A DNA stretch of 64,000 nucleotides from [Clostridium] leptum DSM 753 (GTDB lineage Bacteria > Bacillota > Clostridia > Oscillospirales > Acutalibacteraceae), in the NCBI GenBank assembly GCA_000154345.1, contig DS480349.1, positions 186,001-250,000 on the forward strand. Reading direction: 5' to 3'. The position numbers and the translations under genes are program-made. The notes beneath the pieces are model-generated. The model made no database searches. It was not told the DNA's origin and saw only the letters and a list, made by a program, of their open reading frames with translations. Within the stretch, counting starts at the first letter, position 1, and every line of letters starts with the position of its first letter. Below, in pieces: positions 1-7,336 of this stretch.

Positions 1-783
1 AATTCTGTATTTCTTTAAATCGGACTGCATTTTGGCGATATTCTTCGGCAGAGCGAAATCGACCAGGGCCTTTTGCCGTTCCTCCTGGCTTTTTTCCAAG
101 CAGCTGTCGCCGTAAAGATCGGCAAATTCCTGAGCCCGCTCTAGAATATCGGCGCCCTGATAGCAGTCCTCCGGCATGGGAACAGCTTCTTCTCCCTTGA
201 AAATCTGCTGATAGCGGATATCGAGAGAGAGGGCGAATTTATCGATCTGGTTTCCCGCGTCGTTGATGTAAAATTCCCGGGAGACCTGATAGCCCGCGGC
301 ATCCAGCACCGCCGCCAGACAGTCGCCCAGGGCGCCGCCCCTGGCGTTGCCCATATGCATCGGGCCGGTGGGATTGGCGGAAACGAATTCCACGTTGATT
401 TTTTTGCCTTTTCCAAAATCGGAGCGCCCATAGCCGTCCTGTAAAGCTTCAATATCCTGAAGCACGGCCGCATAGAACCTGGGGCTCAAAAAGAAGTTGA
501 TGAAGCCGGGACCGGCGATTTCAAATTTTTCAAAATAGGTGCTGGAAAACTCAAAATAGGGAGAGAGGGCCTCGGCAATTTTCCGGGGCGCCATGTGAAA
601 CGCCTTGGCGGATACCATAGCCACGTTGGTAGCGAAATCTCCATGGGAAGGATCGGCGGGAGTCTCAATGGTGAAATCCGGCGCCGGCTCCATAGGAAGG
701 GCTTTTTCCGCTACGGCCCTGCCTAAAGCGTCTAGAATGATCTGCCGCAAATCTCTGGTTGCCTGGGCTGCAAGTTTTGACAT
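1..783 (-). CDS. argS: arginyl-tRNA synthetase, N-terminal 261 residues (cut by window edge)
   Basis: Charges tRNA-Arg with arginine in the cytosol. The reading frame is open from an ATG at 783 to the window edge, so the C-terminal half (KMSK loop and anticodon-binding domain) lies outside. Residues 1 to about 120 match the ArgS-specific N-terminal domain. Residues 135-150 read SANPTGPMHMGNARGG, where HMGN is the class I HIGH motif in the form usual for ArgS. It is the last visible gene of a minus-strand run ddl-murI-DUF1934-argS and starts 18 bases after the DUF1934 stop, so co-transcription is likely. Linkage of a DUF1934 gene to argS is familiar from Bacillus (ywiB-argS). Nothing looks damaged in the visible part. 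Confidence 0.95.
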   Translation of the reverse strand, partial: MSKLAAQATRDLRQIILDALGRAVAEKALPMEPAPDFTIETPADPSHGDFATNVAMVSAKAFHMAPRKIAEALSPYFEFSSTYFEKFEIAGPGFINFFLSPRFYAAVLQDIEALQDGYGRSDFGKGKKINVEFVSANPTGPMHMGNARGGALGDCLAAVLDAAGYQVSREFYINDAGNQIDKFALSLDIRYQQIFKGEEAVPMPEDCYQGADILERAQEFADLYGDSCLEKSQEERQKALVDFALPKNIAKMQSDLKKYRI

Positions 784-801
784 TTTTCCTTCTATCCTCT
801 C

Positions 802-1239
802 TTATGATTTTTTCGCGTTTCTTTTGACGTCCACAAAGATACTATTCATGCTGTTGAGGCCGGAGTTGATATCCAGGGAATAGCTGACGTCTAAGGTGCC
901 TCCGGAATCGGTTAAGTCGCTGTGAATCGACTGGGCGAACACCCCGACCATCAGGGAGCCGAAGCCGGTGTCGTAGTGACATAAATGGCGCTTGCCCTTT
1001 TCCAGCACCAGGCGAGAGCGCTGGCCGCCGGAGCGGATCAGGGTTACCCGTTTGTCATCCTCTACCTTCAAGACGGAGGTGACCTTCCCGGCGGGTAAAT
1101 CCTGATTAAACTCGTGATAAACGATGTATCGGCTGTTTCCTTTGCGGACATAGGTGCCCACGGTCGTCAGCTCGATCTGGTCCTTTTCTCCGTCGATCTC
1201 CTGGGTGCCTACGATGGAGATTAAATAATTTTCCTGCAT
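802..1239 (-). CDS. DUF1934 family protein (YwiB-like beta-barrel)
   Basis: A 145-residue cytosolic protein recognisable as the DUF1934/YwiB family, small calycin-like beta-barrels of unknown function. The sequence is a run of short beta strands: an N-terminal VGTQEIDGEKDQIEL stretch, a central YVRKGNSRYIVYHEF segment and a C-terminal LDVSYSLDINSGL strand pair. There is no signal peptide or membrane segment. It lies 24 bases after murI and 18 bases before argS on the same strand, so it belongs to the ddl-murI-DUF1934-argS transcript. The argS neighbour is a known family association; it does not define a biochemical role. The family call rests on overall pattern and context. Confidence 0.8.
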   Translation of the reverse strand: MQENYLISIVGTQEIDGEKDQIELTTVGTYVRKGNSRYIVYHEFNQDLPAGKVTSVLKVEDDKRVTLIRSGGQRSRLVLEKGKRHLCHYDTGFGSLMVGVFAQSIHSDLTDSGGTLDVSYSLDINSGLNSMNSIFVDVKRNAKKS

Positions 1240-1263
1240 TCGCTTTAATGCTCCTACTCTGTT

Positions 1264-2079
1264 TTAATATTCCTCTATATTAATTCGGCAGGCGCTGTGG
1301 TTCATTTCTCTGCCGAGAAAAATATCCGCGATCTGATTGAAGCCGTCCACGCTGTCGCTGACATAGAAAGCGTTTCGGCCCTCCTGGCCGCCGGAAGCCA
1401 AAAGCTGCTGATCCTTCAGCAATCGGGCGGCATAGACAGCCGTTTCCCTGCCGGAATCAATCAGGGTGACCTGATCTCCCATGGCCTTGGAAATAATGGC
1501 GCTGATAATAGGATAATGGGTGCAGCCTAAAATCAAGGTATCCACGCCGGCGCCGCGCAGTCCGGATAGGTACCGCTGGGCCACCAGGTTAGTCACCTGG
1601 TCTCCGGGGTCGATAAAGGCGTTTTCCACCAGGGGGACAAACAGGGGGCAGGGCTGCTCAAAAACCTGGATTTCAGGATGCAAGGCATTCAGCTCCTTGC
1701 GGTAAGAGCCGCTGTCAATGGTGGCCGCCGTGGCAATTACGCCGATTCTTTTGTTTTTGGTAGCCTTTACCGCGGCACGGCAGGTAGGGGTAACCACGCC
1801 GGTAAAGGGTACGGGCAGGCTTTGCCCCATGGACGCCGCCACCGAACTGACGGTTCCGCAGGCGGCGATGATCATTTTTACCTTTTGCGAAAGAAGAAAA
1901 TTCACATCCTGCCTTGCGTAGCGCAGGATGGTGTCCCGGCTGCGATTGCCGTAAGGTGCTCGGCTGGTGTCGCCGAAATAGACGATATCCTCGTGAGGAA
2001 GTAAGGCTCTCAGCTCCTTTACGGCGGTCAGCCCGCCCACTCCGGAGTCAAAGACCCCAATGGGATGGTTGGAGGCCAT
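1264..2079 (-). CDS. murI: glutamate racemase
   Basis: Interconverts L- and D-glutamate, supplying D-Glu for peptidoglycan stem peptides. The 271 residues have the usual family length. The N-terminal IGVFDSGVGGLTAV carries the conserved Asp-Ser pair, YFGDTSRAPYG follows, and the two catalytic cysteines are C74 (in AACGTVSS, a variant of the usual ACNTAS) and C186 (in LILGCTHYP). The start codon overlaps the ddl stop by one base (TAATG), implying translational coupling. Pairing with D-Ala-D-Ala ligase puts two peptidoglycan precursor enzymes in one operon. The Gly-Thr-Val replacement after C74 is mildly unusual. Assignment is firm. Confidence 0.96.
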   Translation of the reverse strand: MASNHPIGVFDSGVGGLTAVKELRALLPHEDIVYFGDTSRAPYGNRSRDTILRYARQDVNFLLSQKVKMIIAACGTVSSVAASMGQSLPVPFTGVVTPTCRAAVKATKNKRIGVIATAATIDSGSYRKELNALHPEIQVFEQPCPLFVPLVENAFIDPGDQVTNLVAQRYLSGLRGAGVDTLILGCTHYPIISAIISKAMGDQVTLIDSGRETAVYAARLLKDQQLLASGGQEGRNAFYVSDSVDGFNQIADIFLGREMNHSACRINIEEY

Positions 2080-3170
2080 TACGCATCCGCTCCTTTTCCC
2101 ATACGCTTGACCGCCAGCTGGATCAGCCGGTGAATCAGCTCCTGATTGGAAAGCCCTTCGTGCTCCATCAGCTTAGGATACATACTGATCGAAGTAAAGC
2201 CAGGAAGAGTATTGAGCTCGTTCAGCAGCACCTCGCTGCCGTTTCTTACAAAGAAGTCCACCCGTGCCAAGCCGCTGCAGCCCAGCACCTGATAGGCCTT
2301 TTGGGCGGTGGAACGGATTGTCTCAATGACGCCGGACTCCAAATGGGCTGGAATATAAAGCCCGGAGGTGCCGGAAAGGTATTTGGCTTCGTAATCGTAA
2401 AACTCATTGGAGGGGGCGATTTCCCCTACGGTCGAGGCGAGCAGGTCATCCTCGTTGCCCAGAACGGCGCACTCAACCTCCTGGCCCACGATATTCTCCT
2501 CAATAAGGATTTTTCCATCCTCCTTGGCGGCTTTGGCAATAGCGGCTCTAAGCTCCTCACGGTTTTCCGCCTTGCTGACCCCAACAGACGAGCCTGCGTT
2601 GGCGGGTTTTACGAATACAGGGTAGCTGCCCAGGTCTTTTTCAATTTTAAGAACGGCTTCATCAGGAGCGCTTTGAAACTCATAGGCATAGAGCCACGTG
2701 AACCTTGCCTGGGGGATTCCGGCCTGCTCCAGCATGACGTTGGTAATGACCTTATCCATACAAGCGGCGGAGGAGGTCATATCGCAGCCCACAAAAGGAA
2801 TGCCCGCAAGCTGCAAAAGGCCCTGTATGGTTCCATCCTCGCCGTTTTTTCCGTGAAGGGCGGGAATCACGCAGTCAATTTTTTTCACGGTATCGCTGTG
2901 GTCAGAATCCCGGATCAGCAGACCCCCGACAGAGGCATCCGGCACTAAAAAGGCGGGAAGGTTATCGGGGCAGCTTTCCCAGCGCCCGTCGAGAATCAGG
3001 CCGATATCGCCGGGATACAGCCACCAGCTGCCATCCTTTTTGATGCCTACTGGAGTTACCTCATAACGGCTTTTGTCGATAGCCCTCAGAACAGTGGTGG
3101 CGGACATTCTGGAAACCTCGTGTTCAGAGGAGGCACCGCCGAACAGCACCGCGATTTGTAGTTTAGACAA
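2079..3170 (-). CDS. ddl: D-alanine--D-alanine ligase
   Basis: ATP-grasp enzyme that joins two D-alanines for the peptidoglycan pentapeptide. It has 363 residues. The N-terminal motif LFGGASSEHEVS, the central PALHGKNGEDG and the C-terminal LNELNTLPGFT are the three diagnostic regions. The omega-loop stretch EFYDYEAKYL carries the tyrosine typical of D-Ala-D-Ala rather than D-Ala-D-Lac ligases, so intrinsic vancomycin resistance is not indicated. The start is a TTG at 3170 preceded by AGGAG on the minus strand. It is the first gene of the ddl-murI-DUF1934-argS operon and has its own promoter just upstream. Confidence 0.96.
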   Translation of the reverse strand: MSKLQIAVLFGGASSEHEVSRMSATTVLRAIDKSRYEVTPVGIKKDGSWWLYPGDIGLILDGRWESCPDNLPAFLVPDASVGGLLIRDSDHSDTVKKIDCVIPALHGKNGEDGTIQGLLQLAGIPFVGCDMTSSAACMDKVITNVMLEQAGIPQARFTWLYAYEFQSAPDEAVLKIEKDLGSYPVFVKPANAGSSVGVSKAENREELRAAIAKAAKEDGKILIEENIVGQEVECAVLGNEDDLLASTVGEIAPSNEFYDYEAKYLSGTSGLYIPAHLESGVIETIRSTAQKAYQVLGCSGLARVDFFVRNGSEVLLNELNTLPGFTSISMYPKLMEHEGLSNQELIHRLIQLAVKRMGKGADA

Positions 3171-3236
3171 AAAAGATCACGCTCCTATGTTCTCATGATT
3201 CTGAAAAACAGGCTGCCGTTTATTTTTCAGTATTAT

Positions 3237-3265
3237 ATCATACCACAGAAGCGTGAAAGGTGCAA
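3237..3265 (-). promoter_or_regulatory. promoter of ddl operon
   Basis: On the minus strand TTGCAC (3260-3265) and TATGAT (3237-3242) are separated by 17 bases, a good housekeeping sigma-A promoter. The predicted leader contains an 8-base inverted repeat (CTGAAAAA and TTTTTCAG, 3201-3230) that could form a 5-prime stem-loop. Confidence 0.65.
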
Positions 3266-3297
3266 TTGAAAAAAGTGTGAGAATCCGGCGGAAAAGG

Positions 3298-3326
3298 GTG
3301 ACAAATTTAAGCAGAAGTGTTATAAT
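3298..3326 (+). promoter_or_regulatory. promoter of the 3371 gene
   Basis: GTGACA (3298-3303), a 17-base spacer and TATAAT (3321-3326) with a TG extension at 3318-3319. The start point would fall near 3333, divergent from the ddl promoter about 60 bases away. Confidence 0.7.
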
Positions 3327-3370
3327 ACTAAACTGAGTATCAGATGAATAAAAGACCAGGAGTGATTTTT

Positions 3371-4171
3371 TTGGATAATAAGGCGTTTGACCTGATTGCC
3401 GATAAGGTGGGAGAGGCTCTTGACAGCCAGGGATTTGTCCGCCAGAAGGTGGATACTGACAGTAAAAGCGAGCAGATCGCCTTGTATACGGGGGAGGGCT
3501 CCGCTTACAGCGTGCTGTTCGACGGAGAGGTCAAAAAATACTTTTTGAGAAGCTGCGCGATGACGGACGAGGGTCCGGACAATCAGTGGAAGAACATCGC
3601 TGTTTGGCTGTTCGATCCGGAGACGGATTCCACTAAGGAGGCTGAAAGCATTGCCGCCGACTTTGTGGAGACGGTAGAGGGGCCGAAGCGCAAGGCCATT
3701 GTCCAGCAGCAGAATAAAAAGAAAAAGAAGAGCGACGAGGGAAATGTGGATCCTCTGTTTTTCTGCAACCGTCTGGTAAATGTATTCCCCTCGTTAAAGG
3801 ATGACATTCGCTTTGAAAAAGAGCATTATCCCTCCTTTCGCGGTGTGACTTTCGCCCGGGAAAAAATAGTGCCTCAGGTTCAGTACCTGTTGAGAACCCC
3901 CGGAGAGCAGCAGAGAAAGGAAAAGCTGTTTACAATTCTTGATGATGTCTATAACGTAGGCGATCTGGATGTACGCGGAATCATCACCATGGTGATTTTG
4001 AATTCCATCGAGGGCGACGCGGCGGAGACCGCCAGAGAGGCGATGACTCCCGCTTTGCAGAAGGCTTGGAAAAACGCCCTGAAATATAAGGGAAAGAACG
4101 TTAAGCCCGAGAAGAAGAAAAAGCCGAAAAAGAGCTTCATGGGCAGTACGCTGAATGATATGAGAAGATAA
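3371..4171 (+). CDS. uncharacterised cytosolic protein with lysine-rich segments
   Basis: Not confidently recognised. The protein has 266 residues and no signal peptide or membrane segment. It has an N-terminal alpha/beta part (LDNKAFDLIADKVGEAL), a lysine-rich hinge near residue 115 (KKKKKSDEG), a C-terminal helical part beginning with DPLFFCNRLVNVFPSL, and a basic tail. The TTG at 3371 is preferred because AGGAG (3358-3362) lies eight bases before it. An in-frame ATG at 3344 has no ribosome-binding site and sits only about ten bases from the predicted start point. The basic linker and tail could mean nucleic-acid or ribosome contact, but that is only inference. It is monocistronic between the ddl operon and the ribosomal operon. 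Confidence 0.7.
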   Translation: MDNKAFDLIADKVGEALDSQGFVRQKVDTDSKSEQIALYTGEGSAYSVLFDGEVKKYFLRSCAMTDEGPDNQWKNIAVWLFDPETDSTKEAESIAADFVETVEGPKRKAIVQQQNKKKKKSDEGNVDPLFFCNRLVNVFPSLKDDIRFEKEHYPSFRGVTFAREKIVPQVQYLLRTPGEQQRKEKLFTILDDVYNVGDLDVRGIITMVILNSIEGDAAETAREAMTPALQKAWKNALKYKGKNVKPEKKKKPKKSFMGSTLNDMRR

Positions 4172-4183
4172 TATGGAGAACGC

Positions 4184-4237
4184 TCGTCAAGCCCCTGGAA
4201 AAAAGGGCTTGACGAATTTCTTATGGTATGCTATAAT
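4184..4237 (+). promoter_or_regulatory. rpmG-secE-nusG promoter with overlapping inverted repeat
   Basis: TTGACG (4209-4214) and TATAAT (4232-4237) are spaced 17 bases apart, a strong promoter. The -35 box is inside the right arm of an 11-bp perfect inverted repeat (4184-4194 and 4205-4215, ten-base loop). The repeat may be a weak terminator for the preceding gene, since only a poor T-run follows, or an operator. Confidence 0.75.
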
Positions 4238-4322
4238 CATTTTACCTCAAATGGAGGCTTTGTTTTTTTGCGCCTTTTTGAGGGAGGCTTATGAAAATTC
4301 CGAATTACCGGGAGGTGCCGTC

Positions 4323-4472
4323 ATGAGAGTAAAAATTACACTAGCCTGCACAGAGTGCAAACAGCGCAACTACAACACGATGAAAAACAAGAAGAATGAT
4401 CCGGACAGGCTCGAAATGCATAAGTATTGCAGATTCTGTAAGAAGCATACTACGCATAAAGAGACCAAATAG
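4323..4472 (+). CDS. rpmG: 50S ribosomal protein L33
   Basis: Large-subunit ribosomal protein of 49 residues. MRVKITLACTECKQRNY and a second CRFCKKHT give the four cysteines (CxxC...CxxC) of the zinc-binding L33 form. The ATG at 4323 has GGAGGTG five bases upstream; a longer in-frame extension reaching back to 4173 crosses the promoter region and is rejected. It is the first gene of rpmG-secE-nusG-rplK-rplA, an order common in Firmicutes. It ends 20 bases before secE. Confidence 0.96.
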   Translation: MRVKITLACTECKQRNYNTMKNKKNDPDRLEMHKYCRFCKKHTTHKETK

Positions 4473-4492
4473 TTTGGACGGAGGGACAACAC

Positions 4493-4717
4493 ATGGCAAA
4501 CGCTGCTGACAAAAAGCGCAACATTTTCCGTAGCGCTGGAAAGTTCTTCCGTGACTGCAAAAATGAGATCAAAAAGATTGTGTGGCCGACTCCTAAGGCC
4601 GTGTTTAAAAACATGGGCGTGGTGCTGTCGGTGATTATCATCATCGGTTTGTTCATTTTTGCATTGGATACGGGTCTGATTAACCTGTTCCGCTTATTCA
4701 TGGGTGTAGCGGGATAA
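4493..4717 (+). CDS. secE: preprotein translocase subunit SecE
   Basis: Small essential subunit of the SecYEG channel. It has 74 residues. A basic amphipathic N-terminal half carries the conserved EIKKIVWPTPKAV motif, followed by one transmembrane helix (about residues 42-64, VVLSVIIIIGLFIFALDTGL), the single-span form of Gram-positive bacteria. It sits between rpmG and nusG with short gaps and good ribosome-binding sites, in the classical secE-nusG arrangement. Nothing unusual. Confidence 0.96.
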   Translation: MANAADKKRNIFRSAGKFFRDCKNEIKKIVWPTPKAVFKNMGVVLSVIIIIGLFIFALDTGLINLFRLFMGVAG

Positions 4718-4736
4718 GCCAGACGGAGGAGAAAAA

Positions 4737-5258
4737 ATGCCAGAGGAAGCAAAATGGTATGTAGTACATACCTATTCCGGGTATGAAAACAAGGTCGCAT
4801 CCAATCTTGAGAAAACCGTGGAAAACCGTCAGCTTCAGGATCTGATCCAGGAGGTTCGGGTTCCTACGGAAATGGTAACAGAGGTAAAGGATAATAAAAC
4901 CCGCCAGGTTGAGCGGAAGATTTATCCCAGCTATGTTCTGGTCAAGATGGTGCTCACTGACGAGTCTTGGTATGTGGTGCGGAATATCCGCGGCTGTACT
5001 GGGTTTGTCGGTCCGTCTTCCAAGCCGATTCCTCTCACCGACGAAGAGGTGGCGAGAATGGGCGTGGAGGTGCGTCAGGTGGAAGTTTCTTACGAGGTGG
5101 GCGATTCCGTCCGCATTGTGGACGGCCCGCTGGATGGGTTCGTCGGCACGGTGGAAGAAATGAACACCGAGAAAAACAGCGTCCGGGTCACGGTTTCCAT
5201 GTTCGGGCGCGAAACACCGGTCGAGCTTGAGTTGGATCAGGTCGAACCGGCCGAATAA
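4737..5258 (+). CDS. nusG: transcription termination/antitermination factor NusG
   Basis: Binds the RNA polymerase clamp and modulates pausing, termination and coupling to ribosomes. The 173 residues comprise an N-terminal NGN domain (KWYVVHTYSGYENKVA, then RKIYPSYVLVKM) and a C-terminal KOW domain from about residue 120 (VGDSVRIVDGPLDGFVGTVE). Length and motifs are normal. It follows secE by 19 bases and is separated from rplK by a 115-base structured spacer, so rplK may be partly controlled independently. Confidence 0.97.
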   Translation: MPEEAKWYVVHTYSGYENKVASNLEKTVENRQLQDLIQEVRVPTEMVTEVKDNKTRQVERKIYPSYVLVKMVLTDESWYVVRNIRGCTGFVGPSSKPIPLTDEEVARMGVEVRQVEVSYEVGDSVRIVDGPLDGFVGTVEEMNTEKNSVRVTVSMFGRETPVELELDQVEPAE

Positions 5259-5267
5259 CTTAACCAA

Positions 5268-5352
5268 TTAAACGGCGGCTTTCCGCTGTTTAACAAAGGG
5301 ACGGTCAGTCCCTTGTGGGAGGAAGGCGAAACGCCTTTCCGTAAGTTACCAC
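5268..5352 (+). promoter_or_regulatory. rplK leader: three hairpins, the last an L1-binding-like element
   Basis: Three consecutive stem-loops: 5268-5293 (11 bp including one G-U), 5296-5314 (7 bp, five-base loop) and 5320-5340. The last is enclosed by GTGGGAGG (5315-5322) and TTACCAC (5346-5352). The GTGG...CCAC closing pair followed by GAGG resembles the L1-binding arm of 23S rRNA (GGUGGGAGG ... AUACCACC in Escherichia coli, from memory). It is therefore a candidate site for feedback by L1. The similarity is seen in the sequence; the function is inferred. Confidence 0.6.
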
Positions 5353-5373
5353 GAATTTTGGAGGTGCAAAGAA

Positions 5374-5799
5374 ATGGCTCAAAAGGTTACTGGCTTCATT
5401 AAGCTCCAGATACCTGCTGGCAAGGCTACCCCGGCGCCGCCTGTTGGACCTGCGTTAGGTCAGCACGGCGTCAACATTATGGCGTTCACAAAAGAATTTA
5501 ATGAGCGCACAAAGAACGACGTAGGACTTGTAATTCCTGTCGTCATCACTGTTTACGCGGACCGTTCTTTCACGTTTGTGACAAAGACGCCCCCCGCCGC
5601 AGTACTGATTAAGAAGGCTTGTGGTATCGAGCACGCTTCCGGCGCGCCCAACAAGCAGAAGGTCGCGAAGATTACCCGTGAACAGGTCAAGAAGATTGCC
5701 GAGCAGAAAATGCCCGACTTAAATGCTGCTAGCATTGATTCTGCGATGAGTATGATCGCAGGCACCGCGCGCAGCATGGGCATTGAGGTTGTCGACTGA
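5374..5799 (+). CDS. rplK: 50S ribosomal protein L11
   Basis: Large-subunit protein of the GTPase-associated centre, binding 23S rRNA with L10-L7/L12. The 141 residues match the family length exactly. The N-terminal domain has GFIKLQIPAGKATPAPPVGP and ALGQHGVNI, and the C-terminal RNA-binding domain starts near residue 75. GGAGGTG stands ten bases before the ATG. It is co-directional with rplA, forming the L11-L1 pair known as an autoregulated unit in many bacteria. It is preceded by the structured leader described above. Confidence 0.97.
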   Translation: MAQKVTGFIKLQIPAGKATPAPPVGPALGQHGVNIMAFTKEFNERTKNDVGLVIPVVITVYADRSFTFVTKTPPAAVLIKKACGIEHASGAPNKQKVAKITREQVKKIAEQKMPDLNAASIDSAMSMIAGTARSMGIEVVD

Positions 5800-5810
5800 T
5801 CAAAATACCC

Positions 5811-5840
5811 GGGTGGGAGGAAATTTCCGATTTTACCACT
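5811..5840 (+). promoter_or_regulatory. second L1-binding-like element, before rplA
   Basis: GGGTGGGAGGAAA and TTTCC followed by TTACCACT (5834-5840) can form the same scheme as in the rplK leader: an outer GTGG/CCAC pair, a GAGG internal bulge and an inner GGAA(A)/TTTCC stem, here with a tiny loop. It lies 12 to 19 bases before the rplA start, where protein binding could block initiation. Inferred from pattern only. Confidence 0.5.
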
Positions 5841-5858
5841 CAATAGGGAGGAAAACCA

Positions 5859-6554
5859 ATGAAACACGGTAAAAAATACGTTGACAGCGCCAAGCTGATC
5901 GACAGAGCAAAATTGTACGACGCTGAAGAGGCTCTTGACGTTTGCATCAAGACTGCCAAGGCTAAGTTTGACGAGACGGTGGAAGCTCACATTAAACTGG
6001 GTGTTGACAGCCGTCATGCTGACCAGCAGGTCCGCGGCGCTATCGTGCTGCCTAATGGTACCGGTAAAAACGTCCGTGTACTGGCGATCTGCAAGGGCGA
6101 CAATGTGGAAAAGGCCCAGGCTGCCGGTGCTGAGTTCGTAGGCGGTGAAGAGATGGCCGCTAAGATTCAGCAGGAAGGCTGGATGGATTTTGACGTGGTC
6201 ATCACCACTCCTGATATGATGGGCGTGGTTGGCCGTTTAGGTAAGGTGCTTGGCCCCCGCGGTTTGATGCCAAACCCCAAGGCCGGTACTGTAACTCCGG
6301 ATATTGCTAAGGCTGTTACCGAGGCGAAGGCCGGTAAGATCGAGTACCGCTTGGATAAGACCAACATTATCCATTGTCCTATTGGCAAGGCTTCCTTTGG
6401 CGTACAGAAGCTTCAGGAGAACTTTGACACCCTGATGGGCGCTATTGTAAAAGCGAAGCCCGCCGCAGCGAAGGGCCAGTATATCAAGTCCTGCGTGGTC
6501 GCTACCACTATGGGCCCTGGCATCCGTCTGAATCCTAACAAGTTCGGCGCTTAA
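5859..6554 (+). CDS. rplA: 50S ribosomal protein L1
   Basis: Builds the L1 stalk at the E site and represses its own mRNA in well-studied bacteria. The 231 residues have the usual length. Recognisable segments are VDSAKLIDRAKLYDAEEAL at the N-terminus, VLPNGTGK, GRLGKVLGPRGLMPNPKAGT in the middle (the RNA-binding domain II/I junction) and the C-terminal GPGIRLNP. The ribosome-binding site is a strong GGGAGGAAAA. The candidate L1-like RNA elements upstream of both rplK and rplA suggest feedback control by this protein. It is the last gene before the separate rplJ promoter. Confidence 0.97.
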   Translation: MKHGKKYVDSAKLIDRAKLYDAEEALDVCIKTAKAKFDETVEAHIKLGVDSRHADQQVRGAIVLPNGTGKNVRVLAICKGDNVEKAQAAGAEFVGGEEMAAKIQQEGWMDFDVVITTPDMMGVVGRLGKVLGPRGLMPNPKAGTVTPDIAKAVTEAKAGKIEYRLDKTNIIHCPIGKASFGVQKLQENFDTLMGAIVKAKPAAAKGQYIKSCVVATTMGPGIRLNPNKFGA

Positions 6555-6563
6555 TTTTGTTGC

Positions 6564-6592
6564 TTGACAGATCGAAAGGTCTGTGCTAGTAT
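6564..6592 (+). promoter_or_regulatory. promoter of rplJ-rplL
   Basis: Consensus TTGACA (6564-6569), a 17-base spacer and TAGTAT (6587-6592) with TG at 6584-6585. A TATAAT at 6590-6595 is also present but would need a 20-base spacer. Transcription would begin near 6599, giving a leader of about 170 bases. Confidence 0.75.
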
Positions 6593-6598
6593 AATATT

Positions 6599-6709
6599 TG
6601 CTGATCTTTTCCAAAGACAGCAGGTGCTTATTGCGTAAAGAGCTTATTGTTCTGCCTGCCGAGGAAGGTGACTTGCAAAGCCTGCATTTTTCTGTGTATG
6701 GTACTTTCA
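6599..6709 (+). promoter_or_regulatory. L10-type ribosomal leader RNA
   Basis: The region between the rplJ promoter and the attenuator contains GCAGGTGC and TGCCTGC arms flanking an internal segment (6616-6660). It matches in position and general layout the L10 leader, in which L10 (with L7/L12) binds its mRNA. An open frame across the region has no ribosome-binding site and runs through the terminator, so the stretch is treated as untranslated. The exact fold was not computed. Confidence 0.6.
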
Positions 6710-6741
6710 GGCCCTTTCCGGTATGCGGAAAGGGCCTTTTT
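6710..6741 (+). terminator. attenuator in the rplJ leader
   Basis: GGCCCTTTCCG (6710-6720), a five-base loop and CGGAAAGGGCC (6726-6736) followed by five T: a perfect 11-bp intrinsic terminator placed before rplJ. Together with the L10-type leader it implies transcription attenuation controlled by L10. Confidence 0.85.
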
Positions 6742-6770
6742 ACATCTCATTTTGTGGAGGTGAAAAGAAA

Positions 6771-7301
6771 TTGCCAAGTGAGAAGATTTTAGAGCAAAAG
6801 AAACAGGCTGTAGCAGATTTAGCGGAAAAAATCAAGGGTTCCTGCGCCGGCGTTCTAGTCGAGTATAAGGGAATCAATGTGGCCGACGATACAAAGCTCC
6901 GTAAGGAACTGCGTGAAGCCGGCGTCAGCTATTCTGTTGTGAAAAACACTCTACTCTCCCGTGCTGCGAAGGAAGCTGGTGTAGACGGCTTGGATCCGGT
7001 TCTGGAGGGTACCACTGCGTTGGCTGTCAGCGCGGAGGATCATGTGGCGGCCGCTAGAATTCTCTGTAAGTTCGCTGAAACCCATAAGTTCTTCAAGGTC
7101 AAATCCGGCTTTGTAGACGGTATGGTCATGAGCAGCGCTGAGGTTGAGGAGCTGGCTAAGCTCCCTTCCAAGGAGGTTTTGGTTGCCAAGGCTTTGGGCG
7201 GCTTGAATGCCCCGATTTCCGGCTTCGTCACTGTGCTTAACGGTACTTTGAAGGGTCTGGTTGTTGCGCTGAACGCGATTGCGGAAAAGCAGAGCGCGTA
7301 A
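6771..7301 (+). CDS. rplJ: 50S ribosomal protein L10
   Basis: Anchors the L7/L12 stalk to 23S rRNA. It has 176 residues. The N-terminal rRNA-binding part includes VADLAEKIKGSCAGVLVEYK and SYSVVKNTLLSRAAKEAG; the C-terminal helix that binds L7/L12 dimers is present (LKGLVVALNAIAEKQS). The TTG at 6771 is chosen because GGAGGTG (6756-6762) lies eight bases upstream. A longer frame starting at 6723 would begin inside the attenuator and is unlikely. It is followed by rplL after 35 bases. Control is probably through the L10 leader and attenuator. Confidence 0.95.
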   Translation: MPSEKILEQKKQAVADLAEKIKGSCAGVLVEYKGINVADDTKLRKELREAGVSYSVVKNTLLSRAAKEAGVDGLDPVLEGTTALAVSAEDHVAAARILCKFAETHKFFKVKSGFVDGMVMSSAEVEELAKLPSKEVLVAKALGGLNAPISGFVTVLNGTLKGLVVALNAIAEKQSA

Positions 7302-7336
7302 AAAATTTAAATTAAAAATTTATGGAGGTACCTAAC

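Noticed and set aside
1914..2948. Plus-strand open frame of 344 codons opposite ddl and murI
   Set aside because: It is antisense to two well-supported enzymes and has a biased composition; no family resemblance.
4173..4322. N-terminal extension of rpmG by 50 codons
   Set aside because: It includes the promoter and lacks L33 similarity; the ATG at 4323 has a strong ribosome-binding site and the standard L33 start.
6598..6792. Open frame across the rplJ leader
   Set aside because: It runs through the attenuator hairpin and into rplJ in another frame, and has no ribosome-binding site; the stretch is better explained as L10 leader.
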